Positions 39,201 to 51,169 of a stretch of 64,000 bases of DNA are shown one piece after another. Origin of the DNA: Bugulina stolonifera (Eukaryota > Bryozoa > Gymnolaemata > Cheilostomatida > Bugulidae); assembly GCA_935421135.1 (NCBI GenBank), contig OW285191.1:12279700-12343699 (forward strand), given 5' to 3'. Both the position numbers and the translations under genes were made by a program. The notes beneath the pieces were generated by a model, which was not told the DNA's origin, made no database searches, and saw only the letters and a program-made list of their open reading frames with translations. Each line of letters begins with the position of its first letter. The stretch's first letter is position 1.

Positions 39201-40007
39201 TAGAGGTTAGAGTACTAGAATTTCATTTTGGGGTTCGGAGTTTTGTTCCCATGAAGGTCATTGGTGGTTTTAGAAAGAGTATTCAACCTTAAATTGCTCC
39301 TGTGCCAGATAGCAACTTTGGCCCCTTACTCTCTCCCTCCCCCAAATAAAACAAATAATGCTGATCTTGTCAAATCTTAGCTTTCTTATCTGGGAGTGGT
39401 AACCGGAGGTAGAACTGGAAAGTATTTGTGTGTATCCATATGATCATTATCATCATTATTATCATACATTCAGGTGGCTGAGGAACTGGCTAAACTCCAC
39501 TATTACTTTAGCAATTGTTTGAATGAGCAGAGTCTGCTCTATGGTGAAGACAGACGACCATTCCTTACCAAGAATGCTGAGATGATATGCACATTGGAAG
39601 GATACGATAAGTACTGTGAAAGAGGGGAACTGAGGCTAAAGAACAACCCAGATGGAAAATTGTGTATATGTAGGTACTTTTAAGTTGTTTACTTTTTGAA
39701 AGTTCTTCACAATTGATAAAATAATCAAATTAACTTCAATTTTAAATTTAGCCACATCGCAGACTAGATCGAGCAGCCGCCAGAACAATATTGCTGCCAG
39801 CTGTTGAATCTTATTTAATTATTTATTAGCAGTGGCATAGGAGTTTATTTCCTATTGGTAGAAACTGTCATCTATTCTTTACTTTTAGCTATACATGACA
39901 ATTCCTTGTGTGCACTCATAAAGATCAGGAGTTACTATGACTGTATGGTTGGAGAAGCAAGGAGAAGGATGATGCTATTTGACTACTTAGCTTTCCAAAC
40001 AAGTTAA
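36207..40007 (+). CDS. Secreted Cys-containing protein of unknown family (family U1), 5 exons, 188 aa
   Basis: Exons: 36207-36240, 38417-38544, 38981-39070, 39474-39669, 39889-40007; phases 1, 0, 0, 1; 567 nt. The first two exons together encode a clear signal peptide (MKYLTGAGLVLVSVAILLVS). The mature part is mostly charged and looks helical, with nine Cys after the signal region: C69, C74, C76, C99, C123-134 region, C148, C157 and C168. I recognise no domain. It is homologous to the minus-strand gene at 61.6-63.1 kb: exon 4 starts VAEELAKLHYYFSNCL here and VAEDLAILYYDFSNCL there, and both have C-x10-C in the last exon followed by an E-A-x-R-R motif. Intron phases are identical. Intron 1 holds a TTAA-flanked element. 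Candidate poly(A) signal AATAAA at 40232. Function unknown; a secreted ligand or effector is only a guess. Confidence 0.8.
36335..38012. mobile_element. Non-autonomous piggyBac-like element, 1,678 bp, in intron 1
   Basis: Perfect 17-base terminal inverted repeats (GGTTATGTAACTGGGGT) flanked on both sides by TTAA (36331-36334 and 38013-38016), the target duplication typical of the piggyBac superfamily. The only sizeable internal open frame (36499-36765, 88 codons) has no transposase features that I recognise. The element lies wholly within the first intron of the secreted-protein gene. Confidence 0.82.
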
Positions 40008-40864
40008 AGGAATATAATATATTATATTGTATAAATCGGGGCACAGTGCTATTTTTGTGCATCAAGTATATTTGTGTAGTGTTGGCTATTACAGGCCCTT
40101 ACAGCCTTACTTACTATCTATATCTTTAGCATCTAGCCTTTTGACTAATATATTATATATATATATATAGTTAGAGAGATATTCTTCATTCCTTTGAATA
40201 GTCAGACCAATTCAGTTGGTTATCTAAAAGAAATAAAATATGGTCATTCTCAAGATTGACCTTTTAGTGCTTTTCTAAAATTTCTCTTATACAGCATTAT
40301 TTAGTTAAAAAGTAGCTTCAGCTAAGATGCTGGCCTGGGTTTAAACCACTATACCTGATCACCTGCGTATCATATAGTCACATAAATAATTAACGTTGCA
40401 GTTGTGATAGACTTAGCGTGACTTGTTTGTGAAAATGTATCTTTGTTTCGCTTAAAAGAATGTCCTAAAATGGCACAATAAACAGCAAGTATATAAATTA
40501 CTATAATTCTACTCCATGGGAAACCCGATAATAAAAATAATAGTAACAATCCACCCTTGTGCTGCTTATATAACGTATAATTTAAAGAAACTCCTCACAA
40601 GTTGGTGCCAGGACAACCAATAATCAGACATTGTCCTCTCTTGTCACCTATTCACTACCATCTGTTACTTGGAGCCAAACAGATCTTTGTCTCTAGTGGA
40701 ACCTGTACATCACTATCTCTGTTACTATAATAATAGCTCTTACCAAACTTAGGTAGAAGGTGCCATACAATTATACTGATACCTTGGAATTATCTAGCTT
40801 ATTTAATAGTATGGTGTTATACAAGAATCACTAGACACTATGTGAATTGTAGCTGTTGTATTGA
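40008..40864. other. Intergenic region
   Basis: Contains the 3' flank and poly(A) signal of the upstream gene and a short (TA)n run near 40150. No coding exon seen. Confidence 0.5.
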
Positions 40865-40873
40865 CTATAAATT
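40865..40873 (+). promoter_or_regulatory. TATA box of the small Cys-rich gene at 41.0 kb
   Basis: CTATAAATT about 105 bases upstream of the start codon at 40974, leaving a 5' UTR of roughly 75 bases. Confidence 0.55.
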
Positions 40874-40973
40874 AAGAGTTGTGAGCGAAAACTTGCACAC
40901 TCAACCACCAAGCGCACAAGTAGCTGTTAGACATTCACTAACTTTCTCAGAAAAAGATTTTCAAAAAGGAACC

Positions 40974-42503
40974 ATGAAGCTTGAATCAACGATGAAAGTA
41001 AGTTACTGTACTTGAATATTGACAAGTCCTATCTGTAATGTTTACATGCCATGGCTTGCAATACTATTTAGACAGGGCTTAAAGTGTACCGGAACGCACC
41101 GGAACGCCGTTCTGGTAAGAATTTATTAGAGCTATTCTTACTGGAACGCGTTCCGGTTGCATTTTCAGTACATTAGCTAGTCTACTAGTTGTTTTAGTAA
41201 AGGTATTGCTCCCTTACTAACATTACAGCCAGTCAGACCGCCCTCGCTCGAAACGCTGAGAGGTCGCTAGCTCAGTTAATTGAATAGGGACATTCAGTGG
41301 GTGTCTAAAGTATTTTTCATTTTAATATTAATATCTCCTACATATTAACACATGAAAATTAGGTGACAATATGTATGGTAAACATTTTTATACTAGAAGA
41401 TCCAAAGCACTACTGTTTACCCAAAAATACATAACATTTTAAGTATTGACAGGAAAACAAGGGAGACAACTCTAAGCTTCTCAAACATTTTCTGCAAGCA
41501 CCTTCCAACACTGGCTCAATACCACTCATCTAAACAGAAATGGAGATATAACTATTATATTTATTAAATGCTTGTTTACACACAGAGTTAATAAAAAGTA
41601 TTTATTGTAAAAACATCTTATCGATGTGCTACTTCTTTGAATTTAGCCAAATATATGCGGACGTCGAACATCCGAATGAATGAATGAATGAATGAATGAA
41701 TGAATGAATCTGTATTTAAAGTTATGCAACAACATATATATAAAAATGCCTCTATTTGCAAGCGAAGTTGTTTGAACAAATAATACTCCTAGCGTTTCTG
41801 TTTGATAGTGAAAGCCATGTAATGTTGATGCGTTCCTGTAAAAGTAATGTTGATGCGTTCCTGTAAAAAAAATTTTACACTTTAAGCCCTGTATTTAGAC
41901 CACATATATAATTATTTTATTGCAGCTTAGCTAGATTCAAGTTTGTACTTCCCTGTAAGGCTAGAACTGAATATTTCAGTTGTGGTTGTTATATTTCTAA
42001 TCAATACCCTGCTATTATATATTACAAGTTTTTATATCATCATCACTAGAATTATTATTACCCAATATAGCAGGAGAATTTTTCTAGGATTTTCCTTACA
42101 ATTTAAAGCATCTCTAATTTGTTGTGTATCTTACCTAAAAGAGTACAATCTCTGTCGGCAGGCTATGCTGCTATCTTATTTTCAACAATTTCGCTCTTTA
42201 CACCAATCCTATTTTTAGATGATGGGTTATGCAGCTGTAATGCTGATCTTGATAGCCGACTTTGGTGTATCTGCCAAGACTTGTGACAAGGAGGAATACG
42301 TCACTGTTGCGGTTGATGATCAGGCTTATAGGATCAAGTGTACGTGTGCTGTCGGCTGCCATTCATGTGACGATTATTTTGAAGATTATTACATCAAAAG
42401 GTGTTTCACTAAATGCAAGAACAAAAATGCTGAGGTTATAGACTCTGCTCCATACCGTTGTGCCGGAGGAACTTATGACGATATTGAATACATGTATATG
42501 TAA
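40974..42503 (+). CDS. Small secreted Cys-rich protein (family U2), 2 exons, 102 aa
   Basis: Exons 40974-40997 (eight codons, MKLESTMK) and 42219-42503. The intron is phase 0 with GTAAGT and TTTTTAG ends. Joining the two gives a textbook signal peptide with a basic start and the hydrophobic core AAVMLILIADFGVSA, cut near A27. The mature part has eight Cys (30, 49, 51, 55, 58, 70, 74, 89). It shares a framework with the minus-strand gene at 45.8-46.6 kb: C-x3-C-x2/3-C-x11-C-F-x2-C-x11/14-C, preceded by D-x2-x-Y and followed by a V-[IV]-D...Y-x0/1-C segment. The first exon is the same kind of tiny phase-0 exon in both. I know no named family with this spacing. It could be a defence peptide or a ligand; both are guesses. 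The intron carries an 819-bp hAT-like MITE. Confidence 0.76.
41073..41891. mobile_element. hAT-like MITE, 819 bp, with perfect 8-bp target duplication
   Basis: Terminal inverted repeats CAGGGCTTAAAGTGTA at the left and its reverse complement at the right. The flanks are the identical octamer TATTTAGA (41065-41072 and 41892-41899). CAGGG termini plus an 8-bp duplication are diagnostic of the hAT superfamily. Subterminal GGAACGC/GCGTTCC motifs occur in several copies near both ends. No transposase is encoded. A (GAAT)n microsatellite of about nine units lies at 41672-41708. The intact duplication suggests a fairly recent insertion. Confidence 0.9.
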
Positions 42504-43564
42504 TAAAAAGAAGCCAACTTTCACTTCTATTGAAACAGTCATAATTTCCACAATTTTGATTTACAATAGATTTAGCTAGAAAAAATTTATTAATTACAAT
42601 GCCGAGTGTAATAATGCAATACTATCGCAATAAAATGTGAGATGATAATTATGTTGCAAATACACTTTGATTACTTCATCAATAAAACTATTTCAGAAAT
42701 AATTTTGTATGAATATGCAGCTATTTGCCTATGAATGTGTAGGTAAAAAAAAATTTATTTCCAAACAATAGTTAAGCACACTATTATTGTTATCTTTACA
42801 TGTAAGTTGGGCAGATCAACTGTTAGTCTTGTGTGCAAGCCGCTGGAGTTGCCAAACTTTGTACGCTTTAATTTGAAATTTAGGTTGTATTATAGTGTCC
42901 CACCTCCTTATAAGCTTTAACACAGTAGGTCTATTATATTACAAAACCTATTTTACGTGCATGTCAATGTAAAAAGGCATGTCTCGTCCTATTATATCAC
43001 AACTTTTAAAACAGGGATCATATTTAAAAAGGTTTTTTTTCCAAGTTCCATTTTCAAAACATCATTTTGCCTTTACAATGCCCAGTATATTTGTAACAAC
43101 ATACAAATTTACAAGCAAACTTCTCTCTCCTTTCATATCCTTAGAAAACAGCAATTACAACAGGTACTTCAGGTTTTGATGTAAAATTATTAATGAAGCC
43201 AAATTTAAGAGTTGTTCTCTCCAATCTGTTACCTTTTGTGCTGTGCAGATAACTCCCTAAGTGAGAAAGGTTCTGCCTGTACACATGTACATGCACATTT
43301 AAAAATGAATTAAAGTAAAACACAAAGGTCGTGAAGTATCTCTGAGTCATATTCTCTTGTATGAGTGGGAGATTCAATTGGACACCAGTCAACTGGGAAC
43401 ATTATGCTAATTTTGGCAGTTTCATTTTTCTCAGTTATCAAGTTCAGTATTAGAGTGATAGAGGATATTCTGGTAGAAATGATATTTGCTTGTGCTATAT
43501 TGGAAAATTGTAGGAAAATAGTCTACCCACTTCCTCGATTCACTCATGGGAGTATATAAAAGAT

Positions 43565-43729
43565 ATGAAGTTGTCTTCTCATTGCATGTATAGTCAAAAT
43601 CAAATCAGAGGTGTTTGTGCTAATTTCTTTTTCTGGTTGTCTGAAATAAAATGCAAAAGAATGCATGCATGTAGCTTAGTACCATGTTATCAAAATTGTA
43701 GAATAAATGTGTATTCAGCTCCTAGTTAA
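43565..43729 (+). CDS. Short Cys-containing open frame next to an orphan TATA box (doubtful)
   Basis: A 54-codon frame starting MKLSSHCM with six Cys, including C-x5-C-x4-C-x3-C near its end. A TATATAAAAG motif lies at 43553-43562, too close upstream for the first ATG to be in the transcript; the second Met (43586) could be. It lies between the two family U2 genes, but its Cys spacing does not match them and no signal peptide is convincing. Possibly a decayed relative or chance. Confidence 0.15.
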   Translation: MKLSSHCMYSQNQIRGVCANFFFWLSEIKCKRMHACSLVPCYQNCRINVYSAPS

Positions 43730-44138
43730 CAGCAAGGTCGTGCTTTATCACAAGGTTTAATGGGTTTGCTAGATCACAGACGTTGCCATTGCTCTTGTAC
43801 TGACAGATCTTTTCAACAGCTCAAGTTTCAGATAAGTACTATCAAACAAGCTATTCAGTTTCTTGGTTGGTTTTTGTCTGTTTTGACTTTTGTCACCCTT
43901 AACAATAACATAAAAACACATCACTTCCGATTCTGCTAGTCCAGTACAATACATATTATTTCAGGTGATTTTTAATATTCGCAAGAGAAGCATCCTTTGA
44001 CACAAGATTCCATGCTACAAACACAGTTCAACTCTTATGTAGTGTCTAGTTGGTAGACAGCTATCGGCACACCTGTGAGATGCATGTAGGTCTGCCGGCT
44101 ATAACAAGACAGCAGCAAGAACCAATACCTGCAAATAA

Positions 44139-44383
44139 CAGTTATATATACATGTATATGGGTGATAAATAGCAGGTATATATACATGTATATGGGTGAT
44201 AAATTGCAGTTATATATACATGTATATGGGTGATAAATACCAGTTATATATCACATGTATATGGGTAATAAATAGCAGTTATATAATTATACATGTATAT
44301 GGGTGATCAATAGCAGTTATATATACATGTATATGGATGATAAATACCAGTTATATATACATGTATAAATGGGTAATAAATTG
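44139..44383. repeat. About 36-base minisatellite, seven copies
   Basis: Units contain CAGTTATATATACATGTA followed by TATGGGTGATAAATA, with small indels between copies. Confidence 0.92.
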
Positions 44384-45777
44384 AATTTTGAGAATTTGGC
44401 AGCAGAGCAAGAATTAATTCCTGAAATTGAATTTAACAGTCTAGCTTAATGTTTTGACTAGAACCTGGTAGACGGACATTTAACGACAACATGTATTCAA
44501 GACATGATGATATTTAGAAGTATAATATTCTTGTCTACTAATTCATATCTTACTTAGAGCTTTGTCTGCTTTAAATGGTAAAACATAACTTTAGGAAAAA
44601 CTGCTGCTAATGATTATTTGAACTCAACTAGTGCCTTGTGTAATACATCTACACGTAAACTTGAAAATAACTTCTTATTCTCATCTTCTTCTTCATTAGG
44701 CACCAGGTCTGGAACAGACATTGGTGATCATGTCTCCTTCTTTAGGTACCAGGTCTGGAACAGACATTGGTTATCATGTCTTGCCACTTATTCCTCAGAT
44801 CACCCTTTCTCACAAAACCTATGTTTCCTTGCTCAATGTTACCTCTTGATATTCAGTTATTCAAACTATCTATGAATAACTGGATTCTCTAGCAACCCCA
44901 TATTTATAAAATATTGTAATAAGCAAACTTGATTTTTGTTACTTCTTGTGTCTCTAAAACCAGCCCATTCTGCTAACATGGTTCAAAATAAGTAATCTCA
45001 CCTTGATTGCTGAGCAAATGTTCAAAGTATCTTATAGCTCATCATTTAAATGGGAAAAATCTACAATTAATACTTTGCTAAGAGCAATTATAGTATGTTT
45101 TTGTGTACGGCTCTTCACTTGTACGTAGCAGGTCACACTAACAAGAGTGAGAAAGGCTAGGTGTAACAACATCATTCTACATGTAAGTTCTGTACTTACT
45201 TAATAATACAACAGCATTAGCTCTGAACCGAAAGACACCTTAGTTCAATGGCTCAGGCTAGATATCAAAGACAATAATAATGTACTTAATTAATAATAAT
45301 TACTTGCTCTGTTTATATAATAGAAGAGCCAATCTTTGTATTCACATGTACATACAATCTATCTATATATACATTTACTATGATTTAAAATTTTGTTTAA
45401 TTTGTTGTTAACATGCTATTATTTATTTGTATATTTCACAATGAATTTCATATACATTAAAATGATGTTAACACTCATATTACAACGAGAAAAATGATTC
45501 TATTAGATATCTGTGTTCATAATATTTATAGAATCATAGAATCACTAGCTGAATAATTATATTCATAAAAGTATTGTATCATCTCGTGTATTATTGTTTA
45601 TGTTGATTAAAACTGCTGGTTATTTATTGCTCCTAATCATATTATTTTGCTTTAGACAGATGTGGAACACCTTACAAGCATGTAATATACTACTTTAGCA
45701 GCTGTTACATATCATGAATACATGTAAATACAATGTTCAACTGGTCACTTTAAAACATGAAGTTTTACTTTTTGTCT

Positions 45778-46615
45778 TTACATGGTAGATGACGTAGTAT
45801 TGGCGGTAGCTGTGGTAGTAGTCGGAGGACCTTGACAATAGGGATCTACCACATTTCTTCTTGTCCTACCACATTCCTTGAAGCACCATTTCAAGTTATA
45901 GCCACGTATTGTGTCAGCACATCGTACAGAGCAGTAGTATATACAAAACACTCGCACCTCATATCTCACTCCATCGATTGTCTGATTCATCCAAACAGGT
46001 TGGCTGTTTTGAGACAGGCAGAGACTGGAAAAAGTCAGCAATATTAGTGCACAGCTTGCTACCTGCAACATAACCATCATATATACCAATAAGAACAACA
46101 GGTTTATTGGTAGTCATCAAATCGTGCCCTCTTGTCATAATAAACTGATGCTTGAAACAATGTCAGCCAAATGGTAGAATACTATTTAATTCGCTTGACT
46201 AATTCAATGTATAGTCTGAATCAGTATAGCAAGGTATAATTATTATATGGGTGTGTATATCATAAAACTGTTCAACCAATGCTGATACAATGCATCAAAC
46301 AACTATGGCAGATCATTATTTAACATAGATTTAACATAGTAACATAGATTTATCTGAAGGCAAGCACTCCACAATATTAAACAAAGTAAAAATTTCTTTC
46401 TGGTGCTTCTTCTCCAACTAGCTCACCAATTACCATTTGCTCCCAGCCTCTGACTTAACATACACCTACATGTTTGTACGTAAATATACATAAATATGTC
46501 CAAGTCGATACTAAAAAAATAAATTTTAGTGTCCAACCTACATGTATTTTCCTTTTACACCATTTACCACTTGCATGTATCACACTTCACTTACCTTTTT
46601 AGTAGATGACTGCAT
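45778..46615 (-). CDS. Small secreted Cys-rich protein (family U2), 2 exons, 101 aa
   Basis: Exons on the minus strand: 46615-46595 (seven codons, MQSSTKK) and 46062-45778. The second exon is 285 nt, exactly as long as exon 2 of the paralogue at 41-42.5 kb, and the intron is phase 0 in both. The splice creates a signal peptide with core VASCALILLTFSSLCLS. The mature part has Cys 47, 51, 55, 67, 71, 83 in the shared framework C-x3-C-x3-C-x11-C-F-x2-C-x11-C. It lacks the paralogue's extra Cys pair (30, 49) and instead has a Thr-rich tail (TTTTATANTTSS), likely O-glycosylated. An unspliced start at 46098 is in frame but gives a poorer N-terminus and ignores the TATA-linked upstream exon. Function unknown. 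Confidence 0.76.
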
Positions 46616-46710
46616 GTTCTTCTTCTTCTACAAGTTTGTATTAATATTTACTTCTCTAGTTCTAGATAGGACTTCTAGTTGAACTGTGAAGGGTAACTGA
46701 CATTCTCTTA

Positions 46711-46719
46711 CTTTTATAT
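46711..46719 (-). promoter_or_regulatory. TATA box of the minus-strand Cys-rich gene
   Basis: CTTTTATAT on the plus strand reads ATATAAAAG on the minus strand, about 100 bases upstream of the start codon at 46615. Confidence 0.6.
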
Positions 46720-47787
46720 GATTCTTGGGTGGGAAATAAAAAATATCAAAATAGCAACAATTGCCGCTGTGATTCTGTGTCATCATAAATCTCAATAGAT
46801 TATTTTAATATTATTGCTCTATTATTGCATTAACTAGTATTGTTATTCTTTATTATCCGGTTCTTAATCAAGATGGTGAATATTAGTTTGGGGGAAAGAG
46901 AGGCGCCCTTATCCTTCACTAGTTCACAGTGTCTATGCAGTGAAAGGGTGTACCACCGTGTTGTGCTATGAATACTGTAGCATGTGAAAAAGAGTCATGT
47001 TCACTAAAAAGATTACCCTGTTTCCATAGCGATCATATCTATAACCATTTTCGTCCTCTACAGTGTGTCCATATCATTTAGTTCTTAAGCTAAAACCAAA
47101 ACTGTTCCTTTAGCATGTCATTTTTTTGTAATGACCGGTGCCTCGCGCACTAGCTTGTGCGCACATTGTGCATGCTTCAATCTTTGTAATTCGATGCTAT
47201 CCTTTCCATACAGACTTCACTCCAACTTTCGTTGTCACCCAGTGATGATCTGTTGTAGTTTTACTCAGATTTCAGTACTTTTACTTACATATTGCTAGAA
47301 ATAATTGGTAATTAATAACTACAAGTTATTAAACAAAAGAAAAGTGGTCACCATCATCATAGTTCAAAGAGGAATGTGACAAATGCCAAAATTGAGCATA
47401 AAATCTGTGGTTCATTTCGGTTTTTCTCCCAAAATTAAGAAAAGACAACTCAGGTATCATTTAGGTTTTTTTAAATATTATCAAAGAACTGAATGCAAGT
47501 GCCAATCAAAACCATCCAGCACAGACAACTATATTACATGTATGTGGAGATGATTCTTCCACACTGAGAAAACAGCTAAACAATTAAATGCCTGCAGGCC
47601 TACTGAATACAACATGACTGTATTTGGCAATTGATGGCTGTCTACAACAGTGGTTTGGTTGAAATGTATAGAGCTATCTATAGCATAGTAGATTAATATT
47701 AAAAACCGCAGTTAAAAAATTGATCATTCCAAGTAGCATTGAAAGTATAAGAATACTTTGCAAGTCAAGCTATATAGCACAATCTCC

Positions 47788-48030
47788 TGCTGGTGTTGGT
47801 GGCTGAGTGGTGTAGCACTAGTCACTCTGGTCTTGCAGCAATGACGCAAATTATCTGCAAGGGCGTGAGTCCCACCAATGACTTGGAAGTTTTCGTCTCG
47901 AAGAAGGCCTTCTCTCTGTGCCATATCAAACTACAATAATATCTAGCTCTAGGAGCAGTTGTGGACCCTGACTAATTCTGCTATTGGGCAACCACGTTAA
48001 AGAATTGCGTTTGATGCCACGGATATTATT
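47788..48030 (+). mobile_element. tRNA-derived SINE
   Basis: Head resembles a class II tRNA: A-box-like GTGGCTGAGTGG. The B-box region is shortened, retaining GTGAGTCCC. Body matches the copies at 50.5 and 58.6 kb; tail ends GGATATTATTA. Confidence 0.8.
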
Positions 48031-49137
48031 AAGTGTAAAGATACCAGCATTCTAAAGTCATCGTTGTGTAACTTTTCTATGCTTTTTTTAGATTGTAATA
48101 GTTTTTTATTGTTTCATGATTGAAAGTGATAAATAATGAAATTGCGATTGAAGTTTGCTGAAACATTGTAAAAAGCCAGCATTATTTAAATGCATAATTA
48201 ATATCAATTAAAATTTTTTACTGAAACCTTATAAAATTCACCACTGAGACAGCACTAAAATGAAGTAACTCCTGCCAACTTCTTCCCATGGTTGCATCGT
48301 TTGACTCCCGCTAGTCTGTTTAGCTAAAGGAGCTGCTCCCCATGGGTTTTTTGACAACTCTGAGAACTCCAACGATTATGTTCAGGCCCAGGTCTCTCTC
48401 TTAGTCAGCTAACAACTTTATTGCATGGTCACAGGTAGGCCGGGTTGGATCTGCCCATCTCTCTAGCCCTAGTTCCTCTTACTTGGTCAGCTGGTTCTGA
48501 TTCTCTCACCTGTACTCTGGCCTGTATTTTATACAGTTCATTCAAAGTTAAGTTACTGGCTTGATACTTGAGGAAACACTGGAAAAACACGTTCAAAACA
48601 AATTTATGTATTGCAAAAACTAACCATTAGAAAAATCTATAAAAACCACATGTATACAATAGCTCAAGGTAAACCTCTTTTTGCAGTTCATTAGTTTTGC
48701 CTGTTCACTTACTCTACAAATACAAACTACTGCTACTCACTCGTAGGACTATTTTACTCACTTTCATTCTGATCATAATTATTTAGCACAAAACTTTCCT
48801 GTTGTCAAACCAGTGTTTTAGTGATCAATTAGTGCTATAGGGATGGAGGGTGACTTTAAGTATGGCCTGAACCATCTCTGCTTGCATTCAAGTAGCAAGT
48901 GCCTGGCTGACTGTCGATAAGGCAAGGCCTGGGTCTCGACTAGCTGCAGTGGTATTGTGTCACAGGCCTCAATATCTCCTCTTCAGCATTATTTCTATGT
49001 GTTAAAATAAAACTAAACCAAACTATACCAAAGCTCTAATTTCTCCTTTATAGTCTCTATATTATGTAAATGTAAATGTAGCCTACATGTAGCTCTAATA
49101 CTTGATCAGAACTCTCATGAGACAACAGATGCTGCAT

Positions 49138-50505
49138 AAACTTTCACAGAAGTCTCTCCAAATAAAAACTCAATTGATTATAATAGGCGTATGCAAAACA
49201 GAATGTTTTTGCATTTCAATATTATAGTAGTTTATAGGAGCTTTGTTCAATATTCAATGGATATATTATAATATGATGGTATATAAAAATATTTGTGCCA
49301 ATCCTCATTGAACAATTATTATTAAGAATTATTAAGCTGAAAAATAATCCATAAAAAACTTCCATCTGATAATGAAGATGAAATCATAGATCCTTAAATA
49401 TTTCTGACACTTGGCACTCTGAGAAAGCATAATGACCACTTACAACAGCATTGCATTACAGGATTACTTAAAAACTGATTCCTTGCACTTCCAGCTGTCT
49501 ATATACCACTTGTTATTTTTCCTTTATCAATACCTCATTAGCTCTGGTAATGCATGCACATGTATGTACTAACAGAATGATAGGCAAGCCATGGACTATA
49601 TTTCGTATATACGTATATACGTTGCATATACATGTAATATATTATGTACATATAACAAAGATAGTTTATATTCCAGTACATGTAATGGCCTCTAAGAGTT
49701 GAATGTCACAGGTTGGTAAGTGTACACTGTGGGACAGCTACAATACTCCCATTCTATTATCAACACAGTAAGAGTAGTATTATACATGTACTGCAGTATA
49801 TCGACGTACATTTAAACAATGTCCGGTATTATTATACATATATATATTATATGAACTTTCACAAGTATCTATCCAAATAAAAACTCAACAGATTATACGC
49901 ATATTTTATAACTGTATTTTATATTTAAGGCTTGTGATGCAAACCAGGATGTGGTTGCATCTCAATGTTATATACATAACAGTTTCGTTTATAGAGTGTT
50001 GGTCAATATTCAATAAAGAGATTATAATATGATTGCATATAAAAAATTTTGTGTTAATCCTCATTGAACAATTATTACTAAGAATTATTAAACTGAAAAA
50101 TAATCTGCAAAAAACTTCTATCTGATAACGAAGATGAAATCATAGATCCTGAAACGTCTCTGTCACTTTATATTGTTATAGCATTAAGTTATAGGATTAG
50201 TAAAAAACAACTACTTGCAGCTCTGGTTGTCTATATGCCACTTGTTTTTGTTTCTCCATCAATACTTTATTAGCTTCAAGAAGCTACACCCTCTGATGAT
50301 GTACGTCAACAGAATAATAAACATACCTTGGGTTACTTACATGTATATCTGTACATCATCTATACATGTACATGTACAAGTATTGATAATTGTTGCTTCA
50401 GCTTGGTCTAAGTGTAATGACCTTCAACAATTTATTGTCACTGGTTACCACGCATACACTGTGTGACTGCTACTAGGTTTCTATCCTATTATCAACGCAG
50501 TAAGA
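49138..50505. repeat. Two diverged direct copies of a roughly 0.7-kb segment
   Basis: 49138-49815 and 49852-50505 share CCAAATAAAAACTCAA, CCTCATTGAACAATTATTA, TAATGAAGATGAAATCATAG (TAACGAAG in copy 2) and the end block TATTATCAAC(A/G)CAGTAAGA. A third, more diverged and partial copy lies at about 51170-51960, and a fragment at 53480-53620. I see no coding capacity. Confidence 0.7.
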
Positions 50506-50516
50506 AGTCTACCAAA

Positions 50517-50795
50517 AGGTGTTGGTGGCCGAGTGGTCTAGCGCTAGTCACTCTGGTCTTGCAGCAATGACGCAAGTTATCTGCAAGGACGTGGGTTTGA
50601 GTCCCGCCAATGACCTGGAGGTTTTGTCCCGGAGAAGGTTTTCTCTCTGTGCCATATCGAACTATAATAATATCCAGCTCTAAGAGCCGTGGTGGCCCCT
50701 CGACTAGCTCTGCTATTGGGCAGCCACTGCTATTGGGCAGCCACGTTAATGAATTGTGTTTGGCACCACGGATATTATTATTATTATTATTACTG
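50517..50795 (+). mobile_element. tRNA-derived SINE (best-preserved copy)
   Basis: A box TGGCCGAGTGG at 50525-50535 and B box GGTTTGAGTCC at about 50594-50604, spaced as in a Leu/Ser-type tRNA. A tRNA-unrelated body and a (ATT)n tail follow. A 20-base duplication CTGCTATTGGGCAGCCAC lies inside the body. Pol III-type internal promoter appears intact. Confidence 0.88.
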
Positions 50796-51169
50796 TAGTA
50801 TGTACACTTAGACGTTGTGAGACACTGTAGCACGTTTACATCACGTAGTAAATGCGATACAGATGTTATAATTGGAGTCCGGGTTAGATAGCATCAAGCT
50901 GACCGTTTTCAGTCTAACATCACACAAGATAATCTACAGCTGCTATCTCATCGAATACTTACCTCAATGTCTATCATCTGTAACTTTATACTAATTTCCT
51001 GCAGTTGTATTGTCACATCTTCAAACAAAATTACATGTTGGAGGTTTATAAGGTTGGTAAGGCGAATTGATCCTAACAGGACAACCTAGATGTAGTATGA
51101 CATCTCAGCAGGTGCTTGGTTGTGCTTGGTGATATTATAGACTATTTATAGTAGCAAATACTCTGCTGA

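Larger units (their letters stand above)
42504..45777. other. Region between the two small Cys-rich genes
   Basis: No spliced gene could be built. AATAAA near 42682 may serve the gene ending at 42503. A TATA-like motif sits at 43553-43562 next to a 54-codon open frame, a minisatellite lies at 44.14-44.38 kb, and TTTATT at 45623-45628 is a candidate poly(A) signal for the minus-strand gene ending at 45778. Confidence 0.5.

Noticed and set aside
45778..46098. Single-exon start at 46098 for the minus-strand Cys-rich gene
   Set aside because: The spliced start at 46615 gives a better signal peptide, matches the paralogue's two-exon layout and sits below a TATA box.
50517..50610. A genuine tRNA-Leu/Ser gene
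   Set aside because: The tRNA-like head is fused to a body shared by three other copies and ends in an (ATT)n tail, so it is a SINE.
50492..50833. Open frames across the SINE
   Set aside because: Recur at other SINE copies with stops and frameshifts; element sequence, not genes.
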